Source: Candidatus Thorarchaeota archaeon (GTDB lineage Archaea; Asgardarchaeota; Thorarchaeia; Thorarchaeales; Thorarchaeaceae). From it: DNA of 20,262 nucleotides. Under the pieces are notes generated by a model that saw only the letters and a program-made list of their open reading frames with translations, did no database searches and was not told the origin of the DNA. This document shows, one piece after another, positions 6,476 to 13,194 of the stretch; positions within the stretch are counted from its first letter, which is position 1, and each line of letters begins with the position of its first letter. The position numbers and the translations under genes are program-made. Location: contig CP070658.1 in the NCBI GenBank assembly GCA_020355105.1, forward strand, positions 1,920,830 to 1,941,091. Direction: 5' to 3'.

Positions 6476-7444
6476 ATGAACCCAAGCGTAAACGAGAAGG
6501 CATTTGAGATTGTCAAAGAGATGCTGGACAAGAAGGATGAGCTGCATTGCGCCGTGACAGAACAGGGCAATGGAGCCACTCTGATTGATGCAGGTATTGA
6601 TGTTTCTGGAGGCGTCGAGGCAGGAAGGCTCGTCGGGGAGATATGTCTGGGAGGTCTCGGTGTGGTCAGAGTCACACACATGCACATCGGCGACATGACT
6701 CTGCCTGCTGTGGTAGTCAGCACGGACCATCCGAAGATTGCCACCCTGGGATCCCAGTATGCTGGATGGGTAATAGACGTCAAGGGTGACGAGGGTAAGT
6801 ACTTCGCAATGGGGTCTGGCCCTGCTAGAGCTCTTGCTGTAGTTGAGAAGAAACTCTACAAGGAGCTCGATTACAAGGACAAGGCAAAGATGAGCGTGAT
6901 TGTCCTCGAAACGAGAACACCACCTCCTGAGTTTGCTACGGAGTTCATCGCTGAGAAGTGTGGAGTGTCAACTTCTGACCTATACTGTGTACTTACACCG
7001 ACGGCCTGTGTCGCGGGCTCAGTGCAGATATCTGCACGTGTCGTCGAAGTCGGTGTGCATAAACTACATGAGCTCAAATTCGACCCCGACAAGGTTAGAA
7101 CCGGACATGGAGTCGCTCCAATCGGCCCTGTGGCCAAGAACGACAATAGAGCCATGGGCGTCACAAACGACTGCATTCTTTACGGCGGGAGGACTTTCTA
7201 CTTCATCAGACCTGATGAGGAGGATGATCTCGCAGCACTGACTGAGAAGGCACCATCCTCAGCCTCAAAGCAGTATGGACAGCCCTTCTACAAGCTGTTC
7301 AAGAGTGTTGAGTTCGACTTCTACAAGGTCGATCCGCATCTCTTCAGTCCGGCAGAGATAACCATCAATGACATCGTAAATGGCAAGACCTACAAGGCGG
7401 GCGCACTCAACGCCGATGTGCTGAAGCAGTCATTCGGCATGTAG
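6476..7444 (+). CDS. mch: Methenyltetrahydromethanopterin cyclohydrolase
   Basis: Interconverts N5-formyl-H4MPT and N5,N10-methenyl-H4MPT, the step after Ftr. The product is 322 aa, the family length. Conserved stretches: GGVEAGRLVGEICLGGLG (near residue 43), MGSGPARAL (about 111-119), TPTACVAGSVQISARVVEVG (about 174-193), and GHGVAPIGPVAKND (about 210-223), which lines the pterin pocket. The start is ATG 6476 after GGAGAG; an ATG five bases earlier opens a frame that stops at once. The 12-nt gap to fwdC indicates one operon. Together with ftr this makes a compact C1 locus. No methyl-coenzyme M reductase gene is seen, so a methanogenic direction cannot be concluded. Confidence 0.97.
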   Translation: MNPSVNEKAFEIVKEMLDKKDELHCAVTEQGNGATLIDAGIDVSGGVEAGRLVGEICLGGLGVVRVTHMHIGDMTLPAVVVSTDHPKIATLGSQYAGWVIDVKGDEGKYFAMGSGPARALAVVEKKLYKELDYKDKAKMSVIVLETRTPPPEFATEFIAEKCGVSTSDLYCVLTPTACVAGSVQISARVVEVGVHKLHELKFDPDKVRTGHGVAPIGPVAKNDNRAMGVTNDCILYGGRTFYFIRPDEEDDLAALTEKAPSSASKQYGQPFYKLFKSVEFDFYKVDPHLFSPAEITINDIVNGKTYKAGALNADVLKQSFGM

Positions 7445-7490
7445 TCCGGTTCCTTTATCTGGAAACTGGAATGGTGGGACCGCGGTCGTA

Positions 7491-7769
7491 ATGAGAGTGA
7501 CAGTCAGATTTCGAGGGCCTTTGGCTAGCCAGATGACAAACCAGCAGTATAGCGTTGACGTTGAGGAGGGATCAAGCCTCCGTACGGCCCTCCAGACTCT
7601 TGTTGATAGGAAGAAAGCTGTTGAAAGAACCTGGAAGGACCCTGAAACGATGGATAGAGAGGCGCTGATATTGTGCAACGAGGTGGACATTGGACTAACA
7701 GGTGGTCTCGAAACGGCGCTGAAAGATGGCGACAAGCTAGTTGTGCTGCCACTTGTACACGGCGGCTAG
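7491..7769 (+). CDS. Ubiquitin-like beta-grasp protein, MoaD/SAMP type
   Basis: This 92-aa product has the beta-grasp pattern of MoaD, Urm1 and archaeal SAMPs: strand VTVRFRGPLASQM, strand QYSVDVEEGSSLRTALQTLV, strand EALILCNEVDIGLTGGLETAL, DGDKLVVLPLVHGG. It ends in Gly-Gly with no extension, the form that an E1-like enzyme adenylates to make a thiocarboxylate or an isopeptide bond. Roles in the family are sulfur transfer (molybdopterin, tRNA thiolation) and protein tagging; this sequence does not decide between them. No E1-like or molybdopterin gene is adjacent. A TTTATC box near 7451-7456 may be its promoter. Its TAG stop overlaps the stop of convergent korC within the shared tetramer CTAG (7766-7769). 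Confidence 0.88.
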   Translation: MRVTVRFRGPLASQMTNQQYSVDVEEGSSLRTALQTLVDRKKAVERTWKDPETMDREALILCNEVDIGLTGGLETALKDGDKLVVLPLVHGG

Positions 7770-8293
7770 ACAAGTGTTGCTCCTTTACGAACGGCTTCAA
7801 TGTCAGTCTGAAGGGCGTTGGATTGTATCATGTCCTCCAATGCCTTCTCCAATGCCTCAATGGAGAGCAGATCAGACTTCTTTGCCAAAGCCCCAAGCAT
7901 GACCATGTTTGCAGCAAGTCGCATCCCTATTTCGTCTGCAGTCCTCATAGCGGGAACGCATACGACTTCGTATTCGGCCTCTGCTTCGCCATAGTCACAG
8001 AGGTCCATGTCCACCATCAAAACACTGCCTTTCCTTGCTCCACTGAGGTAGAGATCGAAGGCTTTCTGCGACATCAGGACACTGAAGTCGGCCTCTCTTA
8101 CTTTTGGATAGCGAATTGGCTCATCGCTGACTATGACCTCACTCTTTGCGGCCGTCCCTCTCGCCTCGGCACCGTAGCTCTGAGTCTGAACTGCCTCGAG
8201 TCCTGAATACACGACTGCTGCTCGGCCTAGTACAACTCCTGCAAGTACAACACCCATCCCACCAGTACCGGCAATCCGAATCTCCTTCCTCAT
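7766..8293 (-). CDS. korC: 2-oxoacid:ferredoxin oxidoreductase gamma subunit (KorC-like)
   Basis: Gamma domain of the thiamine-diphosphate 2-oxoacid:ferredoxin oxidoreductases; it helps bind coenzyme A and completes the alpha-beta-gamma enzyme. The 175-aa product begins with the Rossmann-like motif RIAGTGGMGVVLAGVVLGRAA and continues with VQTQSYGAEARGTAAKSEVIVSDEPI, which is diagnostic for the PorG/KorC family (the Q-S-Y-G-x-E-A-R-G core). ATG 8293 is 6 nt after the korB stop, so the two are translationally linked. The substrate, 2-oxoglutarate or another 2-oxoacid, is inferred mainly from the beta subunit and the small separate gamma gene. The gene symbol is therefore provisional. Confidence 0.9.
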   Translation of the reverse strand: MRKEIRIAGTGGMGVVLAGVVLGRAAVVYSGLEAVQTQSYGAEARGTAAKSEVIVSDEPIRYPKVREADFSVLMSQKAFDLYLSGARKGSVLMVDMDLCDYGEAEAEYEVVCVPAMRTADEIGMRLAANMVMLGALAKKSDLLSIEALEKALEDMIQSNALQTDIEAVRKGATLV

Positions 8294-8299
8294 GTGCCC

Positions 8300-9139
8300 T
8301 CAGTCCTCTATATCGCTAACAATCTCGCTTAGAGAGTCTGAGAAGGTTGGGTCGTTTCTGTCGGCAAAGACCCCCAGGTCCATCTCATCACGTGTAGGAG
8401 TCTTGCATTCAATGGAGGCGTCCTTCTTGCGGACAGGGAGTTTCTTCAGCCATTCGAGCATCACGACTGGACCACCTGACTCTGTCCTTCGACCGTATGC
8501 AGTGGGACATTGGGCTAGTACTTCAACGAAGGAGAAACCTCTGCGAATCAGAGCAGTCTTGATTGCCCGCGACATCTGAACGGGGTGGGCGGTAGTCCAT
8601 CTTGCCACGTAGTTTGCTCCTGCTGCAGTTACCAAACGTGAGAGATCAAAGGGACGTTCGGGATTGCCGAAAGGCGTAGTGGACGTTCGGTCCCCAGTGA
8701 AAGTGGTCGGCCCAACTTGACCGCCAGTCATTGCATATATCCAGTTGTTGACACATATCACGGTCATGTCCAGATTGCGTCGTGCGGCGTGAATAAGGTG
8801 GTTCCCGCCGATGGCCGCAAGGTCTCCGTCACCGCTTATCACCACGACCTTTTGCTCAGGTTGAGCAAGTTTCAGACCTGTGGCAAAAGCGATTGCACGA
8901 CCATGAGTGGTGTGCAGCGTGTCCGCACGAAAGTGCGGAGATACAATCCATGCTCCACAGCCAATTCCGGAAACAAAAGCGAACTTGCTAAGGTCCTCAT
9001 GACCTAAATCCATCACCGCTTTGAGAAATGCATTGGCGATTGTTCCATTTCCGCAGCCGGGGCAGAAAGGAGTAGGAAGTACTTCTTCTCGAAGAAATCT
9101 TCGAGAGAAATGAACATTAGACACTTCCAACTCAAACAC
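8300..9139 (-). CDS. korB: 2-oxoacid:ferredoxin oxidoreductase beta subunit (KorB-like)
   Basis: Thiamine-diphosphate-binding catalytic subunit that oxidatively decarboxylates a 2-oxoacid to the acyl-CoA with reduction of ferredoxin. The 279-aa product shows LPTPFCPGCGNG (two Cys), VSGIGCGAW and LAQCPTAYGR, four Cys placed to hold one [4Fe-4S] cluster. The TPP/Mg motif is GDGDLAAIGGNHLIH...NNWIYAMTGGQ. The start is GTG 9139: the frame is open further upstream to a TGA but contains no other start codon. korC follows in the operon. The alpha subunit, usually directly upstream, is absent here: only 145 bp of promoter-like DNA separates this start from the divergent Sm-like gene. KorB is favoured over PorB or IorB by the LPTPFCPGCG motif, but the substrate is unproven. 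Confidence 0.92.
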   Translation of the reverse strand: MFELEVSNVHFSRRFLREEVLPTPFCPGCGNGTIANAFLKAVMDLGHEDLSKFAFVSGIGCGAWIVSPHFRADTLHTTHGRAIAFATGLKLAQPEQKVVVISGDGDLAAIGGNHLIHAARRNLDMTVICVNNWIYAMTGGQVGPTTFTGDRTSTTPFGNPERPFDLSRLVTAAGANYVARWTTAHPVQMSRAIKTALIRRGFSFVEVLAQCPTAYGRRTESGGPVVMLEWLKKLPVRKKDASIECKTPTRDEMDLGVFADRNDPTFSDSLSEIVSDIED

Positions 9140-9224
9140 CTCATCAGTGGCAAGAGAGTCGCGAGCCTCATGGCTAATATGTGATTCTCAGGCGGCAAGC
9201 CGACAGTCCATTGCTAGAGCATCA

Positions 9225-9234
9225 CTTTTAAAAC
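9225..9234. promoter_or_regulatory. TATA box between korB and the Sm-like gene
   Basis: CTTTTAAAAC is a strong archaeal TATA match and nearly palindromic. On the plus strand it lies about 50 nt before ATG 9285. On the minus strand it lies about 90 nt before GTG 9139. It may serve one gene or both. Confidence 0.5.
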
Positions 9235-9284
9235 AGCATGGAAAACGGCTCTATCGCACAGATTACACTGTAAGGTGATACTAG

Positions 9285-9713
9285 ATGTCAGAAGTCGCAG
9301 CATTGCGTGCCTTCAACCGTGAGCTTGCCTCGGTTATTGGCGCGACAGTGGAAGTCGTCACAACAGGTGGTGACACATATGTTGGTACCCTGAGGGGTAT
9401 CGACCAGACCAGTCTTAGTATTGTGCTCTCAGATGTGGAAACCAAGAAAGGGCCCATTCCGAGAATGTTCATTTACGGCAGCAGCATCGCCACATTCTCA
9501 GTTGCAGAGAGAGAGGTCAGCCTTGAGGGATTGGTGAAAGAGCTTGAGAAGGCATTCCCACCAGGTGGTGTGCAGTACTTCGCAGAGCAACCATTGATCC
9601 TCGTGATGAACAAGATTCGCATCACACCAGAGGGTGTTGAGGGAACCGGACCACTCTACGAACGTGTAGCACAGATTGCCGATGAATGGTTCAGAGAACA
9701 TGGGCTCGATTAG
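9285..9713 (+). CDS. Sm-like (LSm) archaeal protein with an extra C-terminal domain
   Basis: Residues about 8-75 form an Sm fold. Sm1 is IGATVEVVTTGGDTYVGTLRGIDQTSLSIVLSDV, with the G-x-x-x-G turn and Asp of the family; Sm2 is the strand FIYGSSIATFSV, where GSS-I replaces the usual I-R-G-x-N. Residues about 78-142 form a second domain (EVSLEGLVKELEKAFPPGGVQYF, ITPEGVEGTGPLYERVAQIADEWF). The two-domain plan recalls the SmAP3 group described in Pyrobaculum. Such proteins form heptameric rings that bind U-rich RNA, but the altered Sm2 signature makes the usual RNA contact uncertain. ATG 9285 follows AAGGTGAT. It is a single gene, convergent with ftsZ. Confidence 0.82.
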   Translation: MSEVAALRAFNRELASVIGATVEVVTTGGDTYVGTLRGIDQTSLSIVLSDVETKKGPIPRMFIYGSSIATFSVAEREVSLEGLVKELEKAFPPGGVQYFAEQPLILVMNKIRITPEGVEGTGPLYERVAQIADEWFREHGLD

Positions 9714-9818
9714 TGCTTAGACATGAAGTACAGACACAGCTGAACGTCCTAAGACTAGAACAGTCCAGAATAGGTCAGACTAGATTCTTGCTGCGACTCT
9801 TGAATCGAAAGACCTCAT

Positions 9819-11087
9819 TCAAAGAATCCTTCGGAGACCTAGCTCCTTCACACTTCTCTCTTTCTCCGCTGGAAGAGGTTTGCGTTCCATGAGTTTCCTT
9901 TCAAGTGGTTTGAGCCTGTCCTCCCAAGAGCCTTCGTAGGACTGCTGAGGTAACTTTCCTAGGCTCTTTGCTCTTGGTGAAACAGAAGTAGATGGAGAGG
10001 TGCTCACTTGAGCGGCGAGAATCCCGAGCTCTGATAGGCGGGCCCTTCTTCTTGACTTCATGGTGACCTCGTCCTTAGACCGGGGAAGAAGCTGGGGGCT
10101 CTTCACTCCTGTAAGAATAAGCATGACACGAAGAACACCACTCAGTCTTGGATCTACGCGGGCGCCCCAGATGACATTTGCATCGGGACTCATCTTCTCT
10201 GATACAAGCTCTCCCACTCTGTTTGCCTCGGCAAGAGACATGTCAGGACCTCCCGTGATGTGTATGAGAGCTCCGGTAGACCCGCGCCATTCCACTTCCA
10301 GGAGGGGGCTGTTGAGAGCGTTCTTGATGGCCTCGGTTGCCCTTTCAGAGCCAGTGGCCTCACCCAGGCCCACAAGGGCAACACCTCCATTGCATATGAT
10401 GGTTCGAACATCTGCGTAGTCGAGGTTTATCAGACTGGGCATTGTGATTGTTTCAGTGATTCCTTTGACCATGTTGGCAAGAACCTCATCTGCCACTCCA
10501 AATGCCTCTTCAAGTGGTAGGTCGGGCACCAACTCCATGAGCTTCTGATTGTCAATCACGACAGCAGTGTCAACATTCTCTTGAAGACGGGCTAAACCTG
10601 CAGTTGCCTTGTCAACGCGTGTCCTCTCGAGACTGAAGGGCATAGTGATTACGCCAACTACTATTGCGTCATTCCTCTTTGCTATCTCAGCTATCACTGG
10701 AGCAGCACCGGTCCCTGTGCCTCCACCCATCCCGGCCGCAATGAACACCAAGTCAGCATCCCGCAATAGTTCTGTAAGCTGATGTGCGGACTCTTCTGCG
10801 GCCGCCTGGCCCACGTGGGGATATCCTCCAGCCCCAAGGCCTCGCGTGATTCTCTCACCAATCAGGAGTTTCCTGTGAGCCACAGTCACGGCCAGATGCT
10901 GACGGTCAGTGTTCACGGCGATGCATTCGGCTCCCTGAATCCCAATAGTCATCAACCGCTTTACTGTATTGTTACCAGCTCCGCCACAACCGACAACCAC
11001 GATTCTTGCTTGACCCATGTCACGCGAAACCAAGCCGCTCCTCTCGGTACGGTTATGCTCTCTTGCCGAATCAATGAGAGTTCTCAC
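9819..11087 (-). CDS. ftsZ: Cell-division GTPase FtsZ
   Basis: Tubulin-like GTPase that polymerises at the division site. Residues 33-40 are the G1 loop GCGGAGNN, 119-127 the tubulin signature GMGGGTGTG, and 221-226 the T7 synergy loop NLDYAD that completes the active site of the next subunit. After the core (about residue 330) comes a long basic, Ser-rich linker. The chain ends in KELGLRRIL, resembling the short conserved C-terminal peptide by which archaeal FtsZ contacts SepF-type anchors. The start is GTG 11087, overlapping by one base the TAG of the RHH gene (TAGTG), so translation is coupled; ATG 11018 is an alternative. The RHH-ftsZ pairing matches the haloarchaeal cdrS-ftsZ2 operon, suggesting an FtsZ2 type, though the subtype was not tested. 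Confidence 0.96.
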   Translation of the reverse strand: MRTLIDSAREHNRTERSGLVSRDMGQARIVVVGCGGAGNNTVKRLMTIGIQGAECIAVNTDRQHLAVTVAHRKLLIGERITRGLGAGGYPHVGQAAAEESAHQLTELLRDADLVFIAAGMGGGTGTGAAPVIAEIAKRNDAIVVGVITMPFSLERTRVDKATAGLARLQENVDTAVVIDNQKLMELVPDLPLEEAFGVADEVLANMVKGITETITMPSLINLDYADVRTIICNGGVALVGLGEATGSERATEAIKNALNSPLLEVEWRGSTGALIHITGGPDMSLAEANRVGELVSEKMSPDANVIWGARVDPRLSGVLRVMLILTGVKSPQLLPRSKDEVTMKSRRRARLSELGILAAQVSTSPSTSVSPRAKSLGKLPQQSYEGSWEDRLKPLERKLMERKPLPAEKERSVKELGLRRIL

Positions 11088-11269
11088 TACTCAGCTACCT
11101 CCCCGCCGGTGATGGTCTCCTGAACACTTCTTTCCCACAGTTCACGTTTCAGTAGATCCCGAATGGCGATTCTAATCGCTTCTGAGCGATTAGGATAAAG
11201 ACCACGGTCCACTAGGCGCTGTATGTCAGAGATTATTCTCTCAGGGAGATGAACAGCAATGAGACGCAT
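11087..11269 (-). CDS. Ribbon-helix-helix DNA-binding protein, CdrS-like
   Basis: From ATG 11269 the product is 60 aa. It is a CopG/MetJ-type ribbon-helix-helix: strand MRLIAVHLPERII, helix SDIQRLVDRGLYPNRSEAIRIA, helix IRDLLKRELWERS. The R-x-I-x-V-x-L-P opening and N-R-S-E-A-I-R turn are the family signature. It binds DNA as a dimer, contacting the major groove with the N-terminal strand. The frame continues upstream to ATG 11365 without family-like sequence; GAGG (11281-11278) before ATG 11269 decides the start. Its stop overlaps the ftsZ start. By analogy with haloarchaeal CdrS, a small RHH protein co-transcribed with ftsZ2 that controls division genes, it likely regulates ftsZ. That role is inference. 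Confidence 0.88.
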   Translation of the reverse strand: MRLIAVHLPERIISDIQRLVDRGLYPNRSEAIRIAIRDLLKRELWERSVQETITGGEVAE

Positions 11270-11384
11270 TACTAGTCCTCTTGAGAGAGGACATACTTGA
11301 GAGATATGAATGTGGATATTACCTAGGACTGATTGACCCGCAAAGAACGCCAGGAATACGTGCATCGAGGAGAGGACTACATCT

Positions 11385-12104
11385 CTACTTCTTGCGTCCA
11401 GTACGTCTTGCCGCTATGTTCCCCACTTTTCGGCCAGGTGGAGCATGTCTACTAACTGTGCTGGGTCTACCCGGAGACTGATGTGAACCGCCACCATGTG
11501 GGTGACTAGCTGCATTCATGGCAGCGCCTCTGGTCACAGGCCACTTCCTCGCTTTCACTCGAGTGTGGTGCCAGACCGCGCCGGCCTTCAGGAATGGTTT
11601 CTCGGTCCTACCACCGCCAGCAACCATACCGATGGTGGCCCTGCACCTAGGACTGAAGGCTTTCTGTTGGCCACTTGGCAGTCTTACCATAGCCTTGCTT
11701 GGATCTATGGAAACAATGGTTGCCGTCAGACCCGATGAACGTACATACTTGCCTCCATCTCCAGGACTGCCCTCGATGTTGTAGACTGGTGTGCCTTCAG
11801 GAATGTGTTGTAGCATCATAGTGTTGCCATTCTGCAGTGCAGCATCCTCGCCGCATTCAACAATCTGACCAACTTGGATTCCCTCAGGAGCAATCATGTA
11901 GTGAAGCTTGGGCTCACCCTCGTACCGTAGCTCAGCAAGAGGGGCGCCTCTTCCTGATTCGTGATAGAGGTTGAGTACTTTGCCAACATACGTCTTGTCA
12001 GGAGCCCACTTGGGATGTCTAGCTCTTGCGATCTTCTTGTGGCTAGGACTTCTCCACTGAGTTGTGCCTCGACCCTTGCGCTGTACTAAGACTCGTTTAC
12101 CCAA
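11385..12104 (-). CDS. rpl2: Large-subunit ribosomal protein uL2
   Basis: rRNA-binding protein near the peptidyl-transferase centre, needed for subunit joining. The 239-aa product has the archaeal/eukaryotic L2 form: MGKRVLVQRKGRG, RARHPKWAPDKTYVGKV, the OB/SH3-like core, and the hallmark GAAMNAASHPHGGG with the conserved His before a basic tail (RKVGNIAARRTGRKK). The start is TTG 12104, with a strong Shine-Dalgarno AGGAGG overlapping the rpl23 stop; no ATG is available in frame. Last gene of the L3-L4-L23-L2 block. The gene that usually follows in archaea, rps19, is missing; a 115-bp gap leads to the RHH-ftsZ pair. Confidence 0.97.
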   Translation of the reverse strand: MGKRVLVQRKGRGTTQWRSPSHKKIARARHPKWAPDKTYVGKVLNLYHESGRGAPLAELRYEGEPKLHYMIAPEGIQVGQIVECGEDAALQNGNTMMLQHIPEGTPVYNIEGSPGDGGKYVRSSGLTATIVSIDPSKAMVRLPSGQQKAFSPRCRATIGMVAGGGRTEKPFLKAGAVWHHTRVKARKWPVTRGAAMNAASHPHGGGSHQSPGRPSTVSRHAPPGRKVGNIAARRTGRKK

Positions 12105-12116
12105 ATGACCGCCTCC

Positions 12117-12377
12117 TTAGAATATCCCGAGGTTTGTTGCTACCTCTGCTGCACTGTAGTCCGGCGCGAGTCGCACGAATGCCTTCTTCTTCCCATCGGG
12201 CATTATCATCGTGTTGACTTTCTCCACAACAACTTCGTAGAGGCTCTCCACGGCCCAGCGGATTGTGTTCTTGTTCGCTTTCCTGTCCACAAAGAAAGTG
12301 AGCTTATTGTGACTGTCAACAGCCTCCAGGCTTGCTTCCGTCACTACAGGACGAATGATTACTTGATTCGGATCCAT
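12117..12377 (-). CDS. rpl23: Large-subunit ribosomal protein uL23
   Basis: Binds 23S rRNA at the exit of the peptide tunnel and docks signal recognition particle and translocon. It is 86 aa with the compact archaeal form: PNQVIIRPVVTEASLEAVD, NKLTFFVDRKANKNTIRWAVE, VVVEKVNTMIMPDGKKKAFVRL, ATNLGIF. ATG 12377 follows AGGTGA. Gaps to rpl4 and rpl2 are 11 and 12 nt, typical of one operon. The TAA stop overlaps the Shine-Dalgarno of rpl2. Confidence 0.97.
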   Translation of the reverse strand: MDPNQVIIRPVVTEASLEAVDSHNKLTFFVDRKANKNTIRWAVESLYEVVVEKVNTMIMPDGKKKAFVRLAPDYSAAEVATNLGIF

Positions 12378-12388
12378 TCCATTTCACC

Positions 12389-13177
12389 TCACATGAACAG
12401 GGCCTCTTTCTCGAGGCGCTCAATCGCTGAAGTAGTCCACAATACGAGTCGCCCGGGGTGTGTTCCGGGGGCCAACAGGTCCGCATTCAAGCCATGGACC
12501 TCTGTTACGTCCACGCCGACTAGGTTCCTTGCGGCTCTTCCAATCCCCATGTCTTGTCCTACTACTATAAGGAAGGACTTGGGAGTCTTCATCTTTCTAC
12601 CACGCATCTTGCCTTTGCCGGCTCTAATTCCTCGACCCTTCTTTGCTCTGTCAAGGTCTTCTCCAAGCCCTAACGAAGTCACTACTTCGTGGACTTTCTT
12701 GGTCGTCTGCAACGACTCAAGCTTATCAGTAACAACTAGAGGAACATCGGGGACTGAGTCAATCCTGTGACCTCTGGCACTGACCATGCCTTTGTCTGCA
12801 GTGGCCGCAATGGCAGATCGGATGGCCAATCGATTCTCTTTCTTATTGATTCGCTCAATAATGACTCTCCTTGCCTCGGGAGGGTGTGCAACTCTTCCAC
12901 CGACGGTTCCTGGGGCAAAGGCAGCCTTGTTCGCTGCGATAGTGCCAGAACCCTTTACGCGAGGCATTCTAGACCGACCGTGACCTGTCTGCCAACTCTC
13001 AGCAGTAGTACGCTTTCCTGCTAGCTCATCTACACCGTGTGGTTGACGCCTTCTGGATTGGACCGCCAACACAGCCCTCTTAATCACATCAGGTCGGTAT
13101 GGAGTGTCAAACTGTCCGGGGAGTTGAATCTTGGGACCGGCTTTTCCCTTCAACGAATATGTCTTCACGCTTGTCAC
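12389..13177 (-). CDS. rpl4: Large-subunit ribosomal protein uL4
   Basis: Binds domain I of 23S rRNA and lines the exit tunnel with an extended loop. The 262-aa product is of the archaeal/eukaryotic long type: IQLPGQFDTPYRPDVIKRAV, the loop RTTAESWQTGHGRSRMPRVKG (about residues 56-76), GGRVAHPPEARR, the KGRGIRAGKGKMRGRKMK segment, and GIGRAARNLVGVDV. The start is GTG 13177 after GGAGGA (13194-13189); an ATG between them is in another frame. It lies 17 nt after rpl3 and 11 nt before rpl23. Confidence 0.97.
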   Translation of the reverse strand: MTSVKTYSLKGKAGPKIQLPGQFDTPYRPDVIKRAVLAVQSRRRQPHGVDELAGKRTTAESWQTGHGRSRMPRVKGSGTIAANKAAFAPGTVGGRVAHPPEARRVIIERINKKENRLAIRSAIAATADKGMVSARGHRIDSVPDVPLVVTDKLESLQTTKKVHEVVTSLGLGEDLDRAKKGRGIRAGKGKMRGRKMKTPKSFLIVVGQDMGIGRAARNLVGVDVTEVHGLNADLLAPGTHPGRLVLWTTSAIERLEKEALFM

Positions 13178-13194
13178 TAGTCGTCATCCTCCCA

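Noticed and set aside
7673..8206. Plus-strand open frame of 177 codons overlapping the MoaD-like gene end and korC
   Set aside because: korC and the ubiquitin-like gene account for both strands here; the translation resembles no protein family.
8923..8940. Palindrome CCGCAC-GAAA-GTGCGG
   Set aside because: It lies inside korB, in the conserved segment encoding SPHFRADTLHTTHG, so it is probably a by-product of coding sequence.
12105..12770. Plus-strand open frame of 221 codons across rpl23 and rpl4
   Set aside because: Shadow of two certain ribosomal protein genes; low-complexity Ser/Thr/Leu-rich translation.
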